From NCBI GenBank assembly GCA_948567375.1, contig OX419758.1, forward strand, positions 32,865,001-32,929,000: a stretch of 64,000 bases of DNA, read 5' to 3'. The notes beneath the pieces were generated by a model that was not told the DNA's origin, ran no database searches, and was given only the letters and a program-made list of their open reading frames with translations. The stretch is from Lunularia cruciata (lineage: Eukaryota > Streptophyta > Marchantiopsida > Lunulariales > Lunulariaceae). Shown here one piece after another: positions 39,996 to 50,225 of the stretch. The position numbers and the translations under genes are program-made. Positions within the stretch are counted from its first letter, which is position 1. The number at the start of each line of letters is the position of its first letter.

Positions 39996-42900
39996 ATGGG
40001 GAAACTTCCGGTTTTCTTTGGCAAGGATGGAGAAGATGTGGAGGCCTTTGTGAGAGACTTCAAGAGAGCTTGCATAGGAAACAATGAGAGGAGGAAGAAT
40101 GAGTGGGCCTCATTATTACCAGATTTCTTTGAGGATGCAGCACTTACATGGTATGAGTCAGAATACCAAAAGAGAGAGAGGAGAGAGGGGGAAGAGGAGT
40201 CTTGGGAGACTTTGACTTCAGCACTCATTGAGAACTTTCTTCCTGATGAGAGTTATGAGAGATTGATGAGTGAGGTTACATTTCTCAAGCAAGGAGATGG
40301 AGAGAAAGTGAGGGTCTATGTGGAAAGAGTGGAAAAGTTGGAGTCCAGATTTCGCATAGTGTTGAGGAAGGGTGGGGATGATGTGGAGACTACAATGATT
40401 GGCATAGGGGCCATGCTCACCAAGAATTTTGTGGGAGGATTGAGACCACAAATTAGAAGCAAGGTGAGATATGAGAAACCTTCTTCCAAGGTTGAAGCTA
40501 TCAAGATCGCAATTCGTATGGAGGAGAGTTTGGAAGGGGATGAGAGTGATTTGGTGGTGAAGGAGGTTGTGCATCCTCCTCAAGGCTACAAGTATGGTGG
40601 AACTTCTGATACTTTGGTGACAAGGGTTGCACCACAAGTAGTAGTTGCTCCAGTTCTTGCACCTCCACCAAAAGATCCACTCCAAACCATCACAGAACAA
40701 CTTGCGGATCTCAAGATCAATGTGGTGCAACTATGGGAGAAGAGAGAGGTGGATCAGAATGTAGGGAGAGGACCTAGGAGTTATGGAAACTATCCATATA
40801 GAGGAGGCCAACCAGCCATCAATTTCAATGATAGAAATTGTTTTGGTTGTGGAGGAAGAGGCCATATCCAAAGGAATTGCCCAAATTCCACTTACCATGG
40901 AGGAAGGGGTTATGAGAGAGCCAATAGAGGGAAAGAGGGAGGTAGTGAAACCCAAGTGGCTCCTAATCCCAACAAAGGTAAGGGGATAGCATCCATAGAT
41001 GTGGTTGAGAGCAAGTATGAGAAGGGAGAGTGCTCAAACTCCAAGGGTCTTAATTTGGAGCTTTTGGCACAAGAGAAGAAGAGAGCTCGTTTTGCAGAGG
41101 ATGTTCACTCTTCTCAAGGATTTACTTCAAGCAAGGATACTCCTATGTCTACTAGGAGCACTCGCACCTCAACACCATCAACAACAAAGACTCCAAGGAA
41201 GAAGTTGGGGATGGAGGACTTCTTGATCTCAAAGCAACAATGGAACTACAATGTGTTGGAGGATGTTGGTAGTCACAAGGCTAACATCACAGTGGGCCAA
41301 TTAATTGCTTTGAACCCTACCTTGAGAAAGGAGCTTAGAGGTGGTTTGAGTTCTACAAGGAGCAAAAAGAAGAAGAAGGCAAAAGTTCCAATATCAATGG
41401 GGGTGGTGGATGCCAAGCCAGCACCATGGGAGGCTTGTGAATATGCCTCCAAGATTGATGTGAGAGTGAATGGTCACAACATCAAGGATGCATTGGTTGA
41501 TGGAGGATCAGCAGTGAATGCCATGTCAGAAAGGTTGATGAAGAAGTTGGGTATGATACCCTCAAGACCTTCAACATTTGTGGTGAGCATGGCAAACAAG
41601 CAACAAGTTCGACCAGTAGGGGTGATGGATAAGGTGGTAGTTTCAGTTATGGGAGTTCAAAATCTCATGACTTTCCAAGTCTTGAAGGATTCAAGCTATG
41701 ACTTACTTCTTGGGAGGCCATGGTTGAGAGCAGCACGCACAACTGATCGATGGCACAAAGGGTACTTGAGGATTGGGCCATCAAACCATAGAGTCATTGT
41801 TCCTGTGACTAACACCACCAACACTTCACATTCAGATACCCCATCTTCTAATTATTGGGAATCAGATTCTGAAGAAGGAGCTTCAGGTGTGGACACAAGC
41901 ATGGAAGAGGAGACTTCCACGGAGGAAGATGAATCTGAATCTGATTCAGATGTGTATCCCTTGTGTGCTATGGATTTTGCACCTAAGCCAGAGGTTTTGA
42001 AGGACCCAGATAAATCACCATTGACACTTGAGGAGGTAGAGAGAAGGTTATCTACCCTCAAGTATGGCCCAAATGTTACCAAGGAGGAGAAGGTGAGATT
42101 TGAGGAGATTTTCCGCAAGTTCATCCATGTGTTTGCTTTTAGTTACAAGGATTTGAAGGAAGTCACCTTGGAGGAGCACAAGATAGAGGTGGAGTCACAT
42201 GCAAGACCAATCCGCCAAAAGCAACGTTGCATTAGCCCACCAATATCTTTGGTTGTGAAGGAGGAGATTGATAAGCTCAAGGAGGCTGGATTTATCTTTG
42301 AGGTGGAGAATTCAGAATGGGTGTCTCCAATTGTCATTGTGAAGAAAAAGAATGGCAAGCTTCGGGTATGTGTGGATTACAAGAAGCTCAATGCTGTTAC
42401 CAAGAAGGACTACTACCCATTGCCATTCATTGATGAGATCTTGGAGGAGGTTGCAGGTCATGAGAGGTACAGTTTTGGAGATGGTTATAGTGGATATAAC
42501 CAAATCAAGATTGCACCAGAGCATCAACAACTCACCACATTCACCACACCTTGGGGAACTTACGCTTTCAAGGTCATGCCTTTTGGGCTTTGCAATGCTC
42601 CAGCCACATTCCAACGGTTCATGAACAAGGTATTTGAACCTTTCATTGGGAAATTTGTGAGAGATTTCATTGATGACTTTTGTGTCTATGGGAGCAAGGA
42701 GGAGCACTTTGAGCACCTAATCAAAGTCTTGCAACGCTTGGATGAGGCAAATGCATCACTCAACCCAGAGAAGTGCATTTTTGGATGTGAAGAAGGTCTA
42801 CTTTTGGGGCACATCATCTCCAAGGATGGAATAGCAGTTGATCCTGAGAAGGTGAGGAAAATCTCAGACCTTCCATTCCCTTCAAGCTTGACAAAGTTAC

Positions 42901-44495
42901 GCCAATTCTTGGGAATGGTTGGGTACTATAGGAGGTTCATCTTCTCATTTTCCAACAAGGCTTATGCATTGACCATCTACATGAAGAAGGGTGTAGATTA
43001 CATGGTGATTTTGGAAGACAAGGAGGCTCTCAAAGCTTTTGAGGAGCTCAAGCAATCCCTTGTTGTAGCTCCAATTCTTGCTAAACCTGATTGGAGTAAG
43101 CCTTTCATCCTCTACACTGATGCTTCTAATGTAGCTATAGGATGCACTCTTAGTCAATTAGACCAAGATGGGCATGATCATCCAATAGCTTATGCTAGTA
43201 GGCAGATGGTTTCAGCAGAGAAGAACTACTCTGTCACAGAGAGAGAAGGGTTGGCAGTGATCTTTGGTCTCAAGAAGTTTAGACACTACTTGATTGGAGG
43301 GAAAGCCACAATTGTCACGGATCACAAGGCTTTGAAGTACATCTTCAACAAGCCTAATGTTGAAGGGAGACTAGCAAGGTGGATGATTCTCTTGTCTGAG
43401 TATGACTACACAATTGAGGATAGGCCAGGAAAGAAACATGCAAATGCTGATTTGTTATCTAGAGCCTATGATCATGATGGAGATGAGCCAGTAGATGATT
43501 CCTTCCCGGATGAGGAGCTCATGACAATCTCAGTCACTCAAGAGGTTCCAATGGAGTACAAGGAGATTGTGGATTTTGTGACAAGAGGTAACTATCCCGA
43601 AGGGATGCATGCTAGGGAGAGGAAGGCCCTTGCAGCAAGATCTAGACCTTACACAATGGTGGATGATATTCTTTTTCACCAAGGAGCAGATGGTCTACTT
43701 CGAAGAGCAGTGGGTAAGGAAGAGTCTATCCTACTCATAAAGGAGTTTCATAAAGGTTTAGTATGTGGAGGACACTTTGCAGGAAAGGTGACTGCTTTCA
43801 AGATTCTAGATGCAGGTTACCATTGGAGAGGGATTTTCAAGGATTGTCTTGATTATTGCAAAACTTGTCATGTTTGTCAAGCTTTTGCTAGAAAGTCTAC
43901 ATCCACTCCACCACTTAGATCAATTCCATTGCTAGGACCCTTTGAGAAGTGGGGAATTGATTTTGTAGGACCTCTCAATAGAACCCCAAGGAACAATCGG
44001 TACATTGTGGTAGTTACTGATTACCTTACCAAGTGGGTTGAGGCTAGACCATTGAGGGACAAGAATGAAGATGAAGTGGGTAGATTTCTTTATGAACGCA
44101 TTATCACTAGGTTTGGATGCCCTTTGGAGTTGGTTTCTGATAGAGGAGGAGAGTTTACAGGAAGCATTACTACAGCCATGCTACGACATTTCTCTATCAC
44201 ACATAGAGTAACTACATCCTATAAGCCAAATTCCAATGGCTTGGCAGAGAGAACCAATCAGACCTTGTGCATGATGTTGGCCAAAGATGCAGAAATGGAG
44301 GGGGCTAAACATCATTGGGACAAGAGGATTCATGCAGTTTTGTGGGAGTATAGGACAACCATGAAGACTTCCACTGGATATTCTCCATTCCAATTGGTGT
44401 ATGGTATTGAGTCTACCTTACCTATTCACTTTGATCTTCCTACCTTCCAAAGCATTCATAGGAGATTGAAGAAAGCACAAGGAAGTGATGCATAG
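39996..44495 (+). CDS. gag-pol: Family A gag-pol polyprotein of A3, ended early by one stop
   Basis: 1499 residues. Gag capsid region (1-200), zinc knuckle CFGCGGRGHIQRNC from residue 282, and protease with LVDGGSAVNAM (catalytic Asp about 502; Asp-Gly-Gly in place of the common Asp-Ser/Thr-Gly). RT has CVDYKKLNAVTKKDYYPLP and FIDDF (Asp 893-894). RNase H (YTDASN, TDHKALKYI) and integrase with zinc finger and DDE core follow. TAG at 44493 stands where A4 has GAG, a G-to-T change, and removes the last ~108 residues (C-terminal DNA-binding part of integrase). Everything else is open, so the copy is only one change from intact. Gag and Pol share one frame, so no frameshift is needed. Confidence 0.9.
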   Translation: MGKLPVFFGKDGEDVEAFVRDFKRACIGNNERRKNEWASLLPDFFEDAALTWYESEYQKRERREGEEESWETLTSALIENFLPDESYERLMSEVTFLKQGDGEKVRVYVERVEKLESRFRIVLRKGGDDVETTMIGIGAMLTKNFVGGLRPQIRSKVRYEKPSSKVEAIKIAIRMEESLEGDESDLVVKEVVHPPQGYKYGGTSDTLVTRVAPQVVVAPVLAPPPKDPLQTITEQLADLKINVVQLWEKREVDQNVGRGPRSYGNYPYRGGQPAINFNDRNCFGCGGRGHIQRNCPNSTYHGGRGYERANRGKEGGSETQVAPNPNKGKGIASIDVVESKYEKGECSNSKGLNLELLAQEKKRARFAEDVHSSQGFTSSKDTPMSTRSTRTSTPSTTKTPRKKLGMEDFLISKQQWNYNVLEDVGSHKANITVGQLIALNPTLRKELRGGLSSTRSKKKKKAKVPISMGVVDAKPAPWEACEYASKIDVRVNGHNIKDALVDGGSAVNAMSERLMKKLGMIPSRPSTFVVSMANKQQVRPVGVMDKVVVSVMGVQNLMTFQVLKDSSYDLLLGRPWLRAARTTDRWHKGYLRIGPSNHRVIVPVTNTTNTSHSDTPSSNYWESDSEEGASGVDTSMEEETSTEEDESESDSDVYPLCAMDFAPKPEVLKDPDKSPLTLEEVERRLSTLKYGPNVTKEEKVRFEEIFRKFIHVFAFSYKDLKEVTLEEHKIEVESHARPIRQKQRCISPPISLVVKEEIDKLKEAGFIFEVENSEWVSPIVIVKKKNGKLRVCVDYKKLNAVTKKDYYPLPFIDEILEEVAGHERYSFGDGYSGYNQIKIAPEHQQLTTFTTPWGTYAFKVMPFGLCNAPATFQRFMNKVFEPFIGKFVRDFIDDFCVYGSKEEHFEHLIKVLQRLDEANASLNPEKCIFGCEEGLLLGHIISKDGIAVDPEKVRKISDLPFPSSLTKLRQFLGMVGYYRRFIFSFSNKAYALTIYMKKGVDYMVILEDKEALKAFEELKQSLVVAPILAKPDWSKPFILYTDASNVAIGCTLSQLDQDGHDHPIAYASRQMVSAEKNYSVTEREGLAVIFGLKKFRHYLIGGKATIVTDHKALKYIFNKPNVEGRLARWMILLSEYDYTIEDRPGKKHANADLLSRAYDHDGDEPVDDSFPDEELMTISVTQEVPMEYKEIVDFVTRGNYPEGMHARERKALAARSRPYTMVDDILFHQGADGLLRRAVGKEESILLIKEFHKGLVCGGHFAGKVTAFKILDAGYHWRGIFKDCLDYCKTCHVCQAFARKSTSTPPLRSIPLLGPFEKWGIDFVGPLNRTPRNNRYIVVVTDYLTKWVEARPLRDKNEDEVGRFLYERIITRFGCPLELVSDRGGEFTGSITTAMLRHFSITHRVTTSYKPNSNGLAERTNQTLCMMLAKDAEMEGAKHHWDKRIHAVLWEYRTTMKTSTGYSPFQLVYGIESTLPIHFDLPTFQSIHRRLKKAQGSDA

Positions 44496-44822
44496 AAGTC
44501 AAGGAAGGATCAACTCATGGAGTTGGAAGAGGCAAGAGCAGTTGCTATGGTTCGAGTGGAGCAAGCCCAAAGGAAACAAAAGGAGAGCTATGACAAGAGG
44601 CAAGGCAAGAAGAAGGTGGAGCCTTTCAAAGAAGGTGATTGGGTAATGTTGTTTGATTCCATTCGATTCAAGAGAGTACAAAAGAAGTTTTTGCCTAAGT
44701 ACTTTGGACCTTTCATAGTAGAGAAGGTGTGGGGAAATTATACTTATGATCTCAAGGAGTTGGGAGGAAGACACTTTGATAGGATTAACCATGATAAGTT
44801 GAAGATGTACCATAGAAGGTAG
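44496..44822 (+). pseudogene. Integrase C-terminal remainder of A3 gag-pol
   Basis: In frame with the preceding ORF after the TAG at 44493. It reads through KPKYFGPFIVEKVWGNYTY-type sequence (a GPF/Y-like module) to the normal stop at 44820. Untranslated unless the stop is read through. Confidence 0.85.
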
Positions 44823-44856
44823 AGAGACCTTCACTTTGAGGACAAAGTGAAAACTT

Positions 44857-44870
44857 AGTCCGGGGGTAAA
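44857..44870 (+). other. Polypurine tract of A3
   Basis: AGTCCGGGGGTAAA directly before the 3' LTR. It is the same in A0 and A4. Confidence 0.75.
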
Positions 44871-45562
44871 TGTAACACCCATTTGTGCATGTGTGTGGTA
44901 TTGTGATATTTAGCTTGGTATTACAAGTACTTAAGAGATATTATTTATATAGAGATAAAGGATGGTTCTATATTAGTCATGGTTAGCTTAAGTTAGTCAT
45001 AGCTAAGATAGATGGGACCTTACTTTAGAGGAAGTAGAAAAGATGAGCACCACTATTTTGGATTTTAGTGTGTTGACTTGGTATTATTCCTAGGTGTTTG
45101 GCTTTGGGGAAAGAGTTGAGAACTCTTGGGCCCGCAAGCCTTTTTGTTTTGGATTCTTCTTTAGTCCAAGGATAGCCCATGTGAAGGAATCCTTGCTTTA
45201 GTGGTTGGGTCAAGATAAGACCACATGCTTAGGGGAATATGCCCATGTGAATGGATATTCCTTTCTACTTTTTGACTTTACTTGACTTTTAGTCTAGTAA
45301 CTTGAGTTACTACGGTAATTAGTAACTTTGGTACGTAACTATTTCACAAGTATATAAACAAGGAGTGAGGAGGTACTCATCATCCTTTCATTTGCAACTA
45401 TCTCTCTCTCATTGAGTTCTCTAGTGAGCAATGTCTTGAGTCTTGGAGTGTTAGCCTTGGAGGAGTATGATGGAGTTGGGGTTCCTTGCCTTCTTAGTCC
45501 ATGGTGCGCTACCATAATAGCCATCAGAGGTTCATCCTGAGTGAGAGACAGGCCGGCTCACA
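44871..45562 (+). repeat. 3' LTR of A3
   Basis: 692 bp, apparently identical to 37736-38427. It is followed by the duplicated GGAC. Confidence 0.96.
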
Positions 45563-47614
45563 GGACTAAGTCGGATTAGAAGTTAGTTCTGGGGAGAGAA
45601 GCAGGAGAGCCAACAGGAATCACCTTCTATCGGAAGTGTGATGCTGTAGAGGAGACAGCAGAGATTCGTAACTCGTTTTTTGCTCCACGAACTACAAATG
45701 GTTACAAGGTGGAGTCCTATCAAGACCCGATCCGAAGAAGTATCGTAGGGGCAATGATGGCCATGTTCAAGCCGGAGCAAACAACGTATGTAACCATGCA
45801 GCAGGCGGTCTTCTTCCACCAGATGTTTGCAGGAGTACCCGTGAATTGGGCAAAGTGTTTCCATCACCAAACTAGGTAGATGGTAGTGAATTGGCAAATA
45901 GGCTCGCCACCGCATTATTTTGTGCCATTTGCAGCACATTTCTACTTTGGCCTAAACTTGCTCTCTGAAGATGAGCGGCATCGTATGGTCTTCCACATGC
46001 ACCCTGATTTGAGACGAGAAGCCGACAAGGAGGAGTGACAGTATATGCTTCAGCTGCGGGTGAATGACGAATAATTTGCGAGAACGGGACTGTGGAAGAT
46101 CGAAGATGCGGCCAGTCCGAAGACGAAGAAGCAAAGTAAACCCAAAGAAGCTAAACCATCGGCCATCCAATGCAAGACTCAGAGGCTGATGTTGAAGATG
46201 GCCAATATTGTGAGAAGAGCATCATCGGGATCGAAGTCTGATGAAGAAATGGAGTTGCAAGAAGAAGACTCAGAAGAAGAAGAGCTCACGTTGAAGAGTG
46301 GGGAGTCGGGTAGTGAAAGTGAAGGAGAGCCCGAAGTCCAGCAATCGGTGGTGGTGAGTGAAGCGGGCGAGGCGATGGTGGAGAACAAGCCAAAACCTGA
46401 AGCAAAGAAGGAATATCCCGCGGGGCCGAGTTCAAGAGGCGAAGACGAAGATAGCACTGACACTCTGAAGATACAAAGATCGCGACTTCGGATGAAGGAG
46501 CCGATGACATAGGAAAAGACTCCAGACGAAGAAGGCAATGATGAAGAAGAAACTTTTGGCGGGATATTATATTTAACAAAGGTAGTCACACCATTGCTGG
46601 AGATTTTGAAGGAACATTGGAGAAGAATTCCCCAAGATCGAGTAAAAGGGATGAATGAGCTGCAGGTGGTGAAGCATCTATTGAAGGAAGTGAAGGAGCT
46701 ACAAGAGCATCAAATCCAAAGAAGTGCGGAAATTGAAGATCTTTGGAAGGAGGAAGATTTGAGGAAGAAAATGCTGAGCGTGTTACAAGAGAGTTGTGCA
46801 GAAAAGGAGAAGGACCTGCAAAAGCAAGCCGGAGAGTTGAAGGAGCAGGTGATGTGGCTCGGCAAGATGCAGGAGGAAGTAAGTAATGTGCATGTCGAGA
46901 ATGTCCATTTTAAGGCGATGAACATCGTAATGGAGCAAGAATTGGACCGCTTGAAGAAGAGTGCCGCAGCAATAGATCAAGCATGGCAGAGAGAATTGGC
47001 GTCAAGGCAAGAAGAAGAAGAGCGTTTGCGAGAACTTGTCAAGAGTGCGGAGCAGCAAAAAGTGCAGTATGCAGAGGAGAAGAAGATGCTCAGTGTCAGT
47101 GTGTCTGTGGATGTTGGGGTCTACAGCCTTGATCTTCATTCTGTGTGTTTGATCCTGAGTGAAGTGCATCGGAGCAATGCCTTGATAGATCTGAGAGGAA
47201 TTGTAGTGTTGTTAGTATTCTGCATTGGTGAGTGCAGTACGAAGTTGATGTGAAGCAATTTTGATCGAGGAAGTTGTGCCTTCAGTGGAGGAGTGGAACA
47301 CAATTTTGAGGCAAAATTGGTCTTCGCAGTGAAGTGCCGTCTTCGAGAGAATCTGAATCATCACAATCAAGAGTTGTTTGGACAGAATTGACTATGTTGT
47401 GATTATGTGTGTGTATTCGTGACAAGTTGTCAAGATTGTGAGCTTGTTACTCTCTTCTGGGTGTAGTTTCTACCTGAGAGATTAAAGAGGCAATCAAGAA
47501 GAATTGCAACGATGACTTTTGACTTTGTATTTGACCAATTCTGGATAGTATCTCTGCAGGAACGAACTTTACTTACCAAATTACCGCAAAAGTGATATTT
47601 GCCGGGTCATCACA

Positions 47615-48023
47615 TCTTCTTTAGTCCAAGGATAGCCCATGTGAAGGAATCCTTGACTTATTGGTAAGGTCAAGATAAGACCACATGCTTAGGGGAATAT
47701 GCCCATGTGAATGGATATTCCTTTATACTTTTTGACTTTACTTGACTTTTTAGTCTAGTAACTTGAGTTACTACGGTAATTAATAACTTTGGTACGTAAC
47801 TATTTCACAAATATATAAACAAGGGGTGAGGAGGTACTCATCATCCTTTCATTTGCAACTATCTCTCTCTCATTGAGTTCTCTAGTGAGCAATGTCTTTA
47901 GTCTTGGAGTGTTAGCCTTGGAGAAGTATGATGGAGTTGGGGTTCCTTGCCTTCTTAGTCCATGGTGCGCTACCATCATAGCCATCAGAGGTTCATCTTG
48001 AGTGAGAGACATGCCGGCTCACA
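47615..48023 (+). repeat. Second part of A2 3' LTR, beyond B1
   Basis: It starts TCTTCTTTAGTCCAAGG, equal to LTR position 285 onward, and ends GCCGGCTCACA. It directly follows the end of the B1 3' LTR and directly precedes the right part of the B solo LTR. TATA box and TTGACT pair are retained. Confidence 0.82.
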
Positions 48024-49456
48024 AACCTATCAAGGCATTGCTCCGATTGCACTTCACTTAGGATCAAACACACAGAATGAAGATCAAGGCTGCAGATTCC
48101 AACATCCACAGACACACTGACTTGCTCTTCGGAATTCTCCACACACTCACAAACACAAACACAAAATTGACAATTGGAATTAAGCTTAAGTGATGAGTAC
48201 TGAGAATAGCACTTCACTTTATCTATCTTCAGAAATATGAATACTAAATAACATCATATTGCGAATGCTCCACTTAAGTACTGAAGCAAACGGCAGATTT
48301 GCCTACCTAGGCACCGCTTCATAACATCGCTTCCTACCTGCAAATCCCAAGTGACATCTATCTCTTCATATCTGCCTCTTCCTATCTCAAAATTAACTTC
48401 TATCCCCATCCGATGTCTACCTCATCATTGGCTTCCAAACCCGATGATCTTCCTATTACTTCACCTTCTTCGGGTATGACTGATTCTACTAATTCCTTTA
48501 CTAATTCTACAACTTCTACACTACAGTCTACAATTGAACTCATGGGAAATCCATCTACATCCTTATCTCCTGACCCACTCTTCTCTAATGTGTCAATCCT
48601 CAAGTCCGATGACACATGTATTCCTACTTCTGCGACATCGGGTCTAATTACAATCAATTCCTTTGCTAATTCTACTATATCCTCATCACAAATTGTAATT
48701 GAAAGCATGGGTACACTATCTATGCCTTCAATTTGTAACCCACTTTCCCCTAATCACTCATGTTACTGACCCAAAGACACTTACAATCTGATCTTGCACT
48801 TCGGGTTTATTCACTATTGCTACTTCTCATTCAATTCCTATTCCATCTTCAATCGAAACTAAAATTGAAGTCATGGGTATCTTAACTATCTATTCTTTCT
48901 CTATCATGACTCTCTCTAATGCCTCTAGCAAGATTCCCGAAGTCATCTTCATTGCACTCCAAGGTCCAACTATCTCAGATACATTCATCTTCATCTTGAG
49001 CAAAGAAACTTTTAACCCAAAGTTGTATAAACCTAAAGTCCAAAGTCCAAAGTCCGAAGACCGAAGTCCGATGACACTAAACTACTTTGTATAGTTACTC
49101 CTGAAACTTCAAATATTTATAACTTCTTCTACAGACCTCCTAAACTTTGAGATTTTGGTGGCAACAGAAAGCCCTGGACGAGATGCTTCCAACAAGATAT
49201 AGCATGTTTGATTTGGACTTGTGAACATTGAGATATAGCCCCTGGAAGAATCTCGACCTGTAACTTCCATTCCTCCTTCGGGTCTGCACTCTTTCAATCC
49301 TGGTTGAGTCCGTCTTCATCTTACACAAAGTTGACTTCCTCGTGCTTGATCAAAATACAAATTTCCTCTCATTTCTTCTCTATTTGATTTCAATTTGGTT
49401 TCAGCAAGGCACTTCTTCTTCAAAACTTGTCCAAAATGAAAAATGTGGGTACCACA

Positions 49457-50225
49457 GGAGTGCATGATAAACTACCTACTACTACACACTCTAAGTCTAG
49501 CATGATGTTGGGGGTGGCTCAGCTGATTATGCGGTGCACTTTTTTTTTAGCCAATGACATGTTTACATTGGGAGTTGATCCAACCCCAGTATTCTGCTTG
49601 GCTTCCTCACTTTATGAGAGTAGGGATGATGCGGTTCCTACTACTAGAGCAGAGGTGGTTGGTAGTAGAGCTGACTTGGTTGAGGAGCATAGGATCCATT
49701 TAGCAACCAATGGTTTATGGCAGGTAGCAACGGCTAGATTGGAGGAGTTGCTAGCTAGACCCGCCTTTGAGAGAGCATGGTCTACACCTAGTGTTGTCCT
49801 ATTGGATAACCAAAGGGGGATTTTCTGCTTGGTGGGACCTTAAGGGAAGGTCTATACATCACACAGAGTCTTGTTAGACTCTGGTGCATAGCCCTTTATG
49901 TTGGGGAAGGCTACAATAGTCGGTCTAGAGTTATAGAAGACCGGTGTGGAGAGATGTCCATTTCAGATCTAGACATCTTGAGGTGGTGGTTTGACATAAT
50001 ATATCATATGTGAGGAGCTTGTTGTCCAAGTTTAGCTTGGTCATCCAACTGATAGCTTGGTGGTGAGAGCTCAGGCTATTGCAACAATAGCTGAGTCATA
50101 TGATGTGCTAGTTGGAGGATCAGTGTTATACTCCAATTAGCATTGACTAGTGGGAGGAGATAGCCTCCTATAGACCAGGTTGGCAGTCAAGTGAGGGACG
50201 GGTATGTTGCCTACCAGTACGCTTT
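49457..50225 (+). pseudogene. Element D protease region
   Basis: It continues the D reading frame after the duplicated GGAGT. The aspartic protease signature VLLDSGA-stop-PFMLGKA (about 49866-49905, the stop probably from CAG) is followed by degraded flap-like sequence ending VRAQAIATIAESYDVLVGG. Several stops. It is cut at 50226 by the B3 LTR; the base run before it is GCTTT. Confidence 0.7.

Larger units (their letters stand above)
37736..45562 (+). mobile_element. Family A element A3, complete, very recent
   Basis: Two 692-bp LTRs that look identical by eye flank a full internal region. The duplication GGAC occurs at 37732-37735 and 45563-45566, 4 bp. It inserted in the LTR ORF of the B1 3' LTR. 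All accessory ORFs are open; gag-pol has a single premature stop at 44493. LTR identity implies insertion too recent for changes to accumulate. Confidence 0.96.
37518..47091 (+). pseudogene. Second copy of the LTR ORF, in B1 3' LTR, split by A3
   Basis: It starts MAKKVANTLAVRGF at 37518 and is cut at 37735 by A3. It resumes at 45563 and runs through the globular domain, acidic region (46189-46512) and coiled coil (46594-47091), then is truncated by the ~870-bp deletion. It shares the stops equivalent to 27874, 28333 and 28807 with the 5' LTR copy. It lacks those at 27985 and 28144 (CGA and TGG are retained here). Confidence 0.78.
27555..47614 (+). mobile_element. Family B giant-LTR Ty3/gypsy element B1, host of A3
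   Basis: The 5' LTR (truncated, 27555-30782), tRNA-Asp-like primer site, gag-pol (30871-36900), polypurine tract (36935-36950) and 3' LTR (36951-37735 plus 45563-47614) follow in canonical order. It sits in the 3' LTR of A2. RT motifs (FIDDFCVFG) and the primer type place it near the Athila/Tat side of Ty3/gypsy. Gag-pol and the LTR ORF each remain in a single frame but carry many stop codons, so it cannot move on its own. Confidence 0.9.
36951..47614 (+). repeat. 3' LTR of B1, interrupted by A3
   Basis: The first part is 36951-37735 and the second 45563-47614, about 2.84 kb in all. It starts TGTGGTACCTACATTTTTG and ends GGGTCATCACA. It matches the 5' LTR except for a deletion of about 870 bp near 47092, equal to 29389-30260 in the 5' LTR. 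That deletion removes the end of the LTR ORF and the promoter region. Local differences from the 5' LTR are mostly transitions. Confidence 0.88.
15981..48023 (+). mobile_element. Family A element A2, carrying chromovirus C and element B1
   Basis: The pieces are 5' LTR (15981-16672), leader, ORF1 split by chromovirus C, and gag-pol truncated in integrase at 27554. Beyond B1 there is a 3' LTR remnant (47615-48023) that starts at about LTR position 285. This fits B1 having inserted into the A2 3' LTR, followed by a deletion that removed the A2 integrase end, the first part of its 3' LTR and the first ~0.6 kb of the B1 5' LTR. The outer flanks (GATC left, AACC right) do not form a clean duplication, so the assignment of both ends to one element is inferred. 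Confidence 0.75.
15625..49456 (-). repeat. Solo B LTR, minus strand, split by copy A2
   Basis: The left part (15625-15980) begins TGTGACAACCC, the reverse complement of a B LTR end. The right part (48024-49456) ends GGGTACCACA, the reverse complement of the LTR start. Flanks are GGAGT at 15620-15624 and at 49457-49461, a perfect 5-bp duplication. The two parts total about 1.79 kb, less than half of a complete B LTR. Most of the internal ORF is deleted, leaving only its C-terminal tail (about 48400-48640 on the minus strand, with DLRIDTLEKSGSGDK). Segment 49033-49072 is a short CCAAAGT/CCGAAGT repeat. Confidence 0.88.
13075..50225 (+). mobile_element. Old Ty3/gypsy-like fossil (element D), host of the nest
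   Basis: Gag sequence at 13075-13665 continues after a solo A LTR at 14358-15624. It continues again after the nested B solo LTR at 49457-50225, which carries an aspartic protease. The GGAGT duplication at 15620-15624 and 49457-49461 shows that the two halves were once contiguous. The copy is cut again at 50226 by B3, and its RT/integrase would lie outside the window. Its 5' LTR and primer site were not identified; it may begin anywhere in 11398-13074. Confidence 0.7.

Noticed and set aside
40218-40730. 170-codon antisense ORF inside family A gag (also at 58602-59114 and 24072-24584)
   Set aside because: It overlaps the well-supported gag frame, repeats only with it, and shows no recognisable domain.
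47615-48023. Independent solo A LTR
   Set aside because: It lacks the first ~284 bp and abuts the B1 LTR end exactly, so it is better explained as the A2 3' LTR cut by B1.
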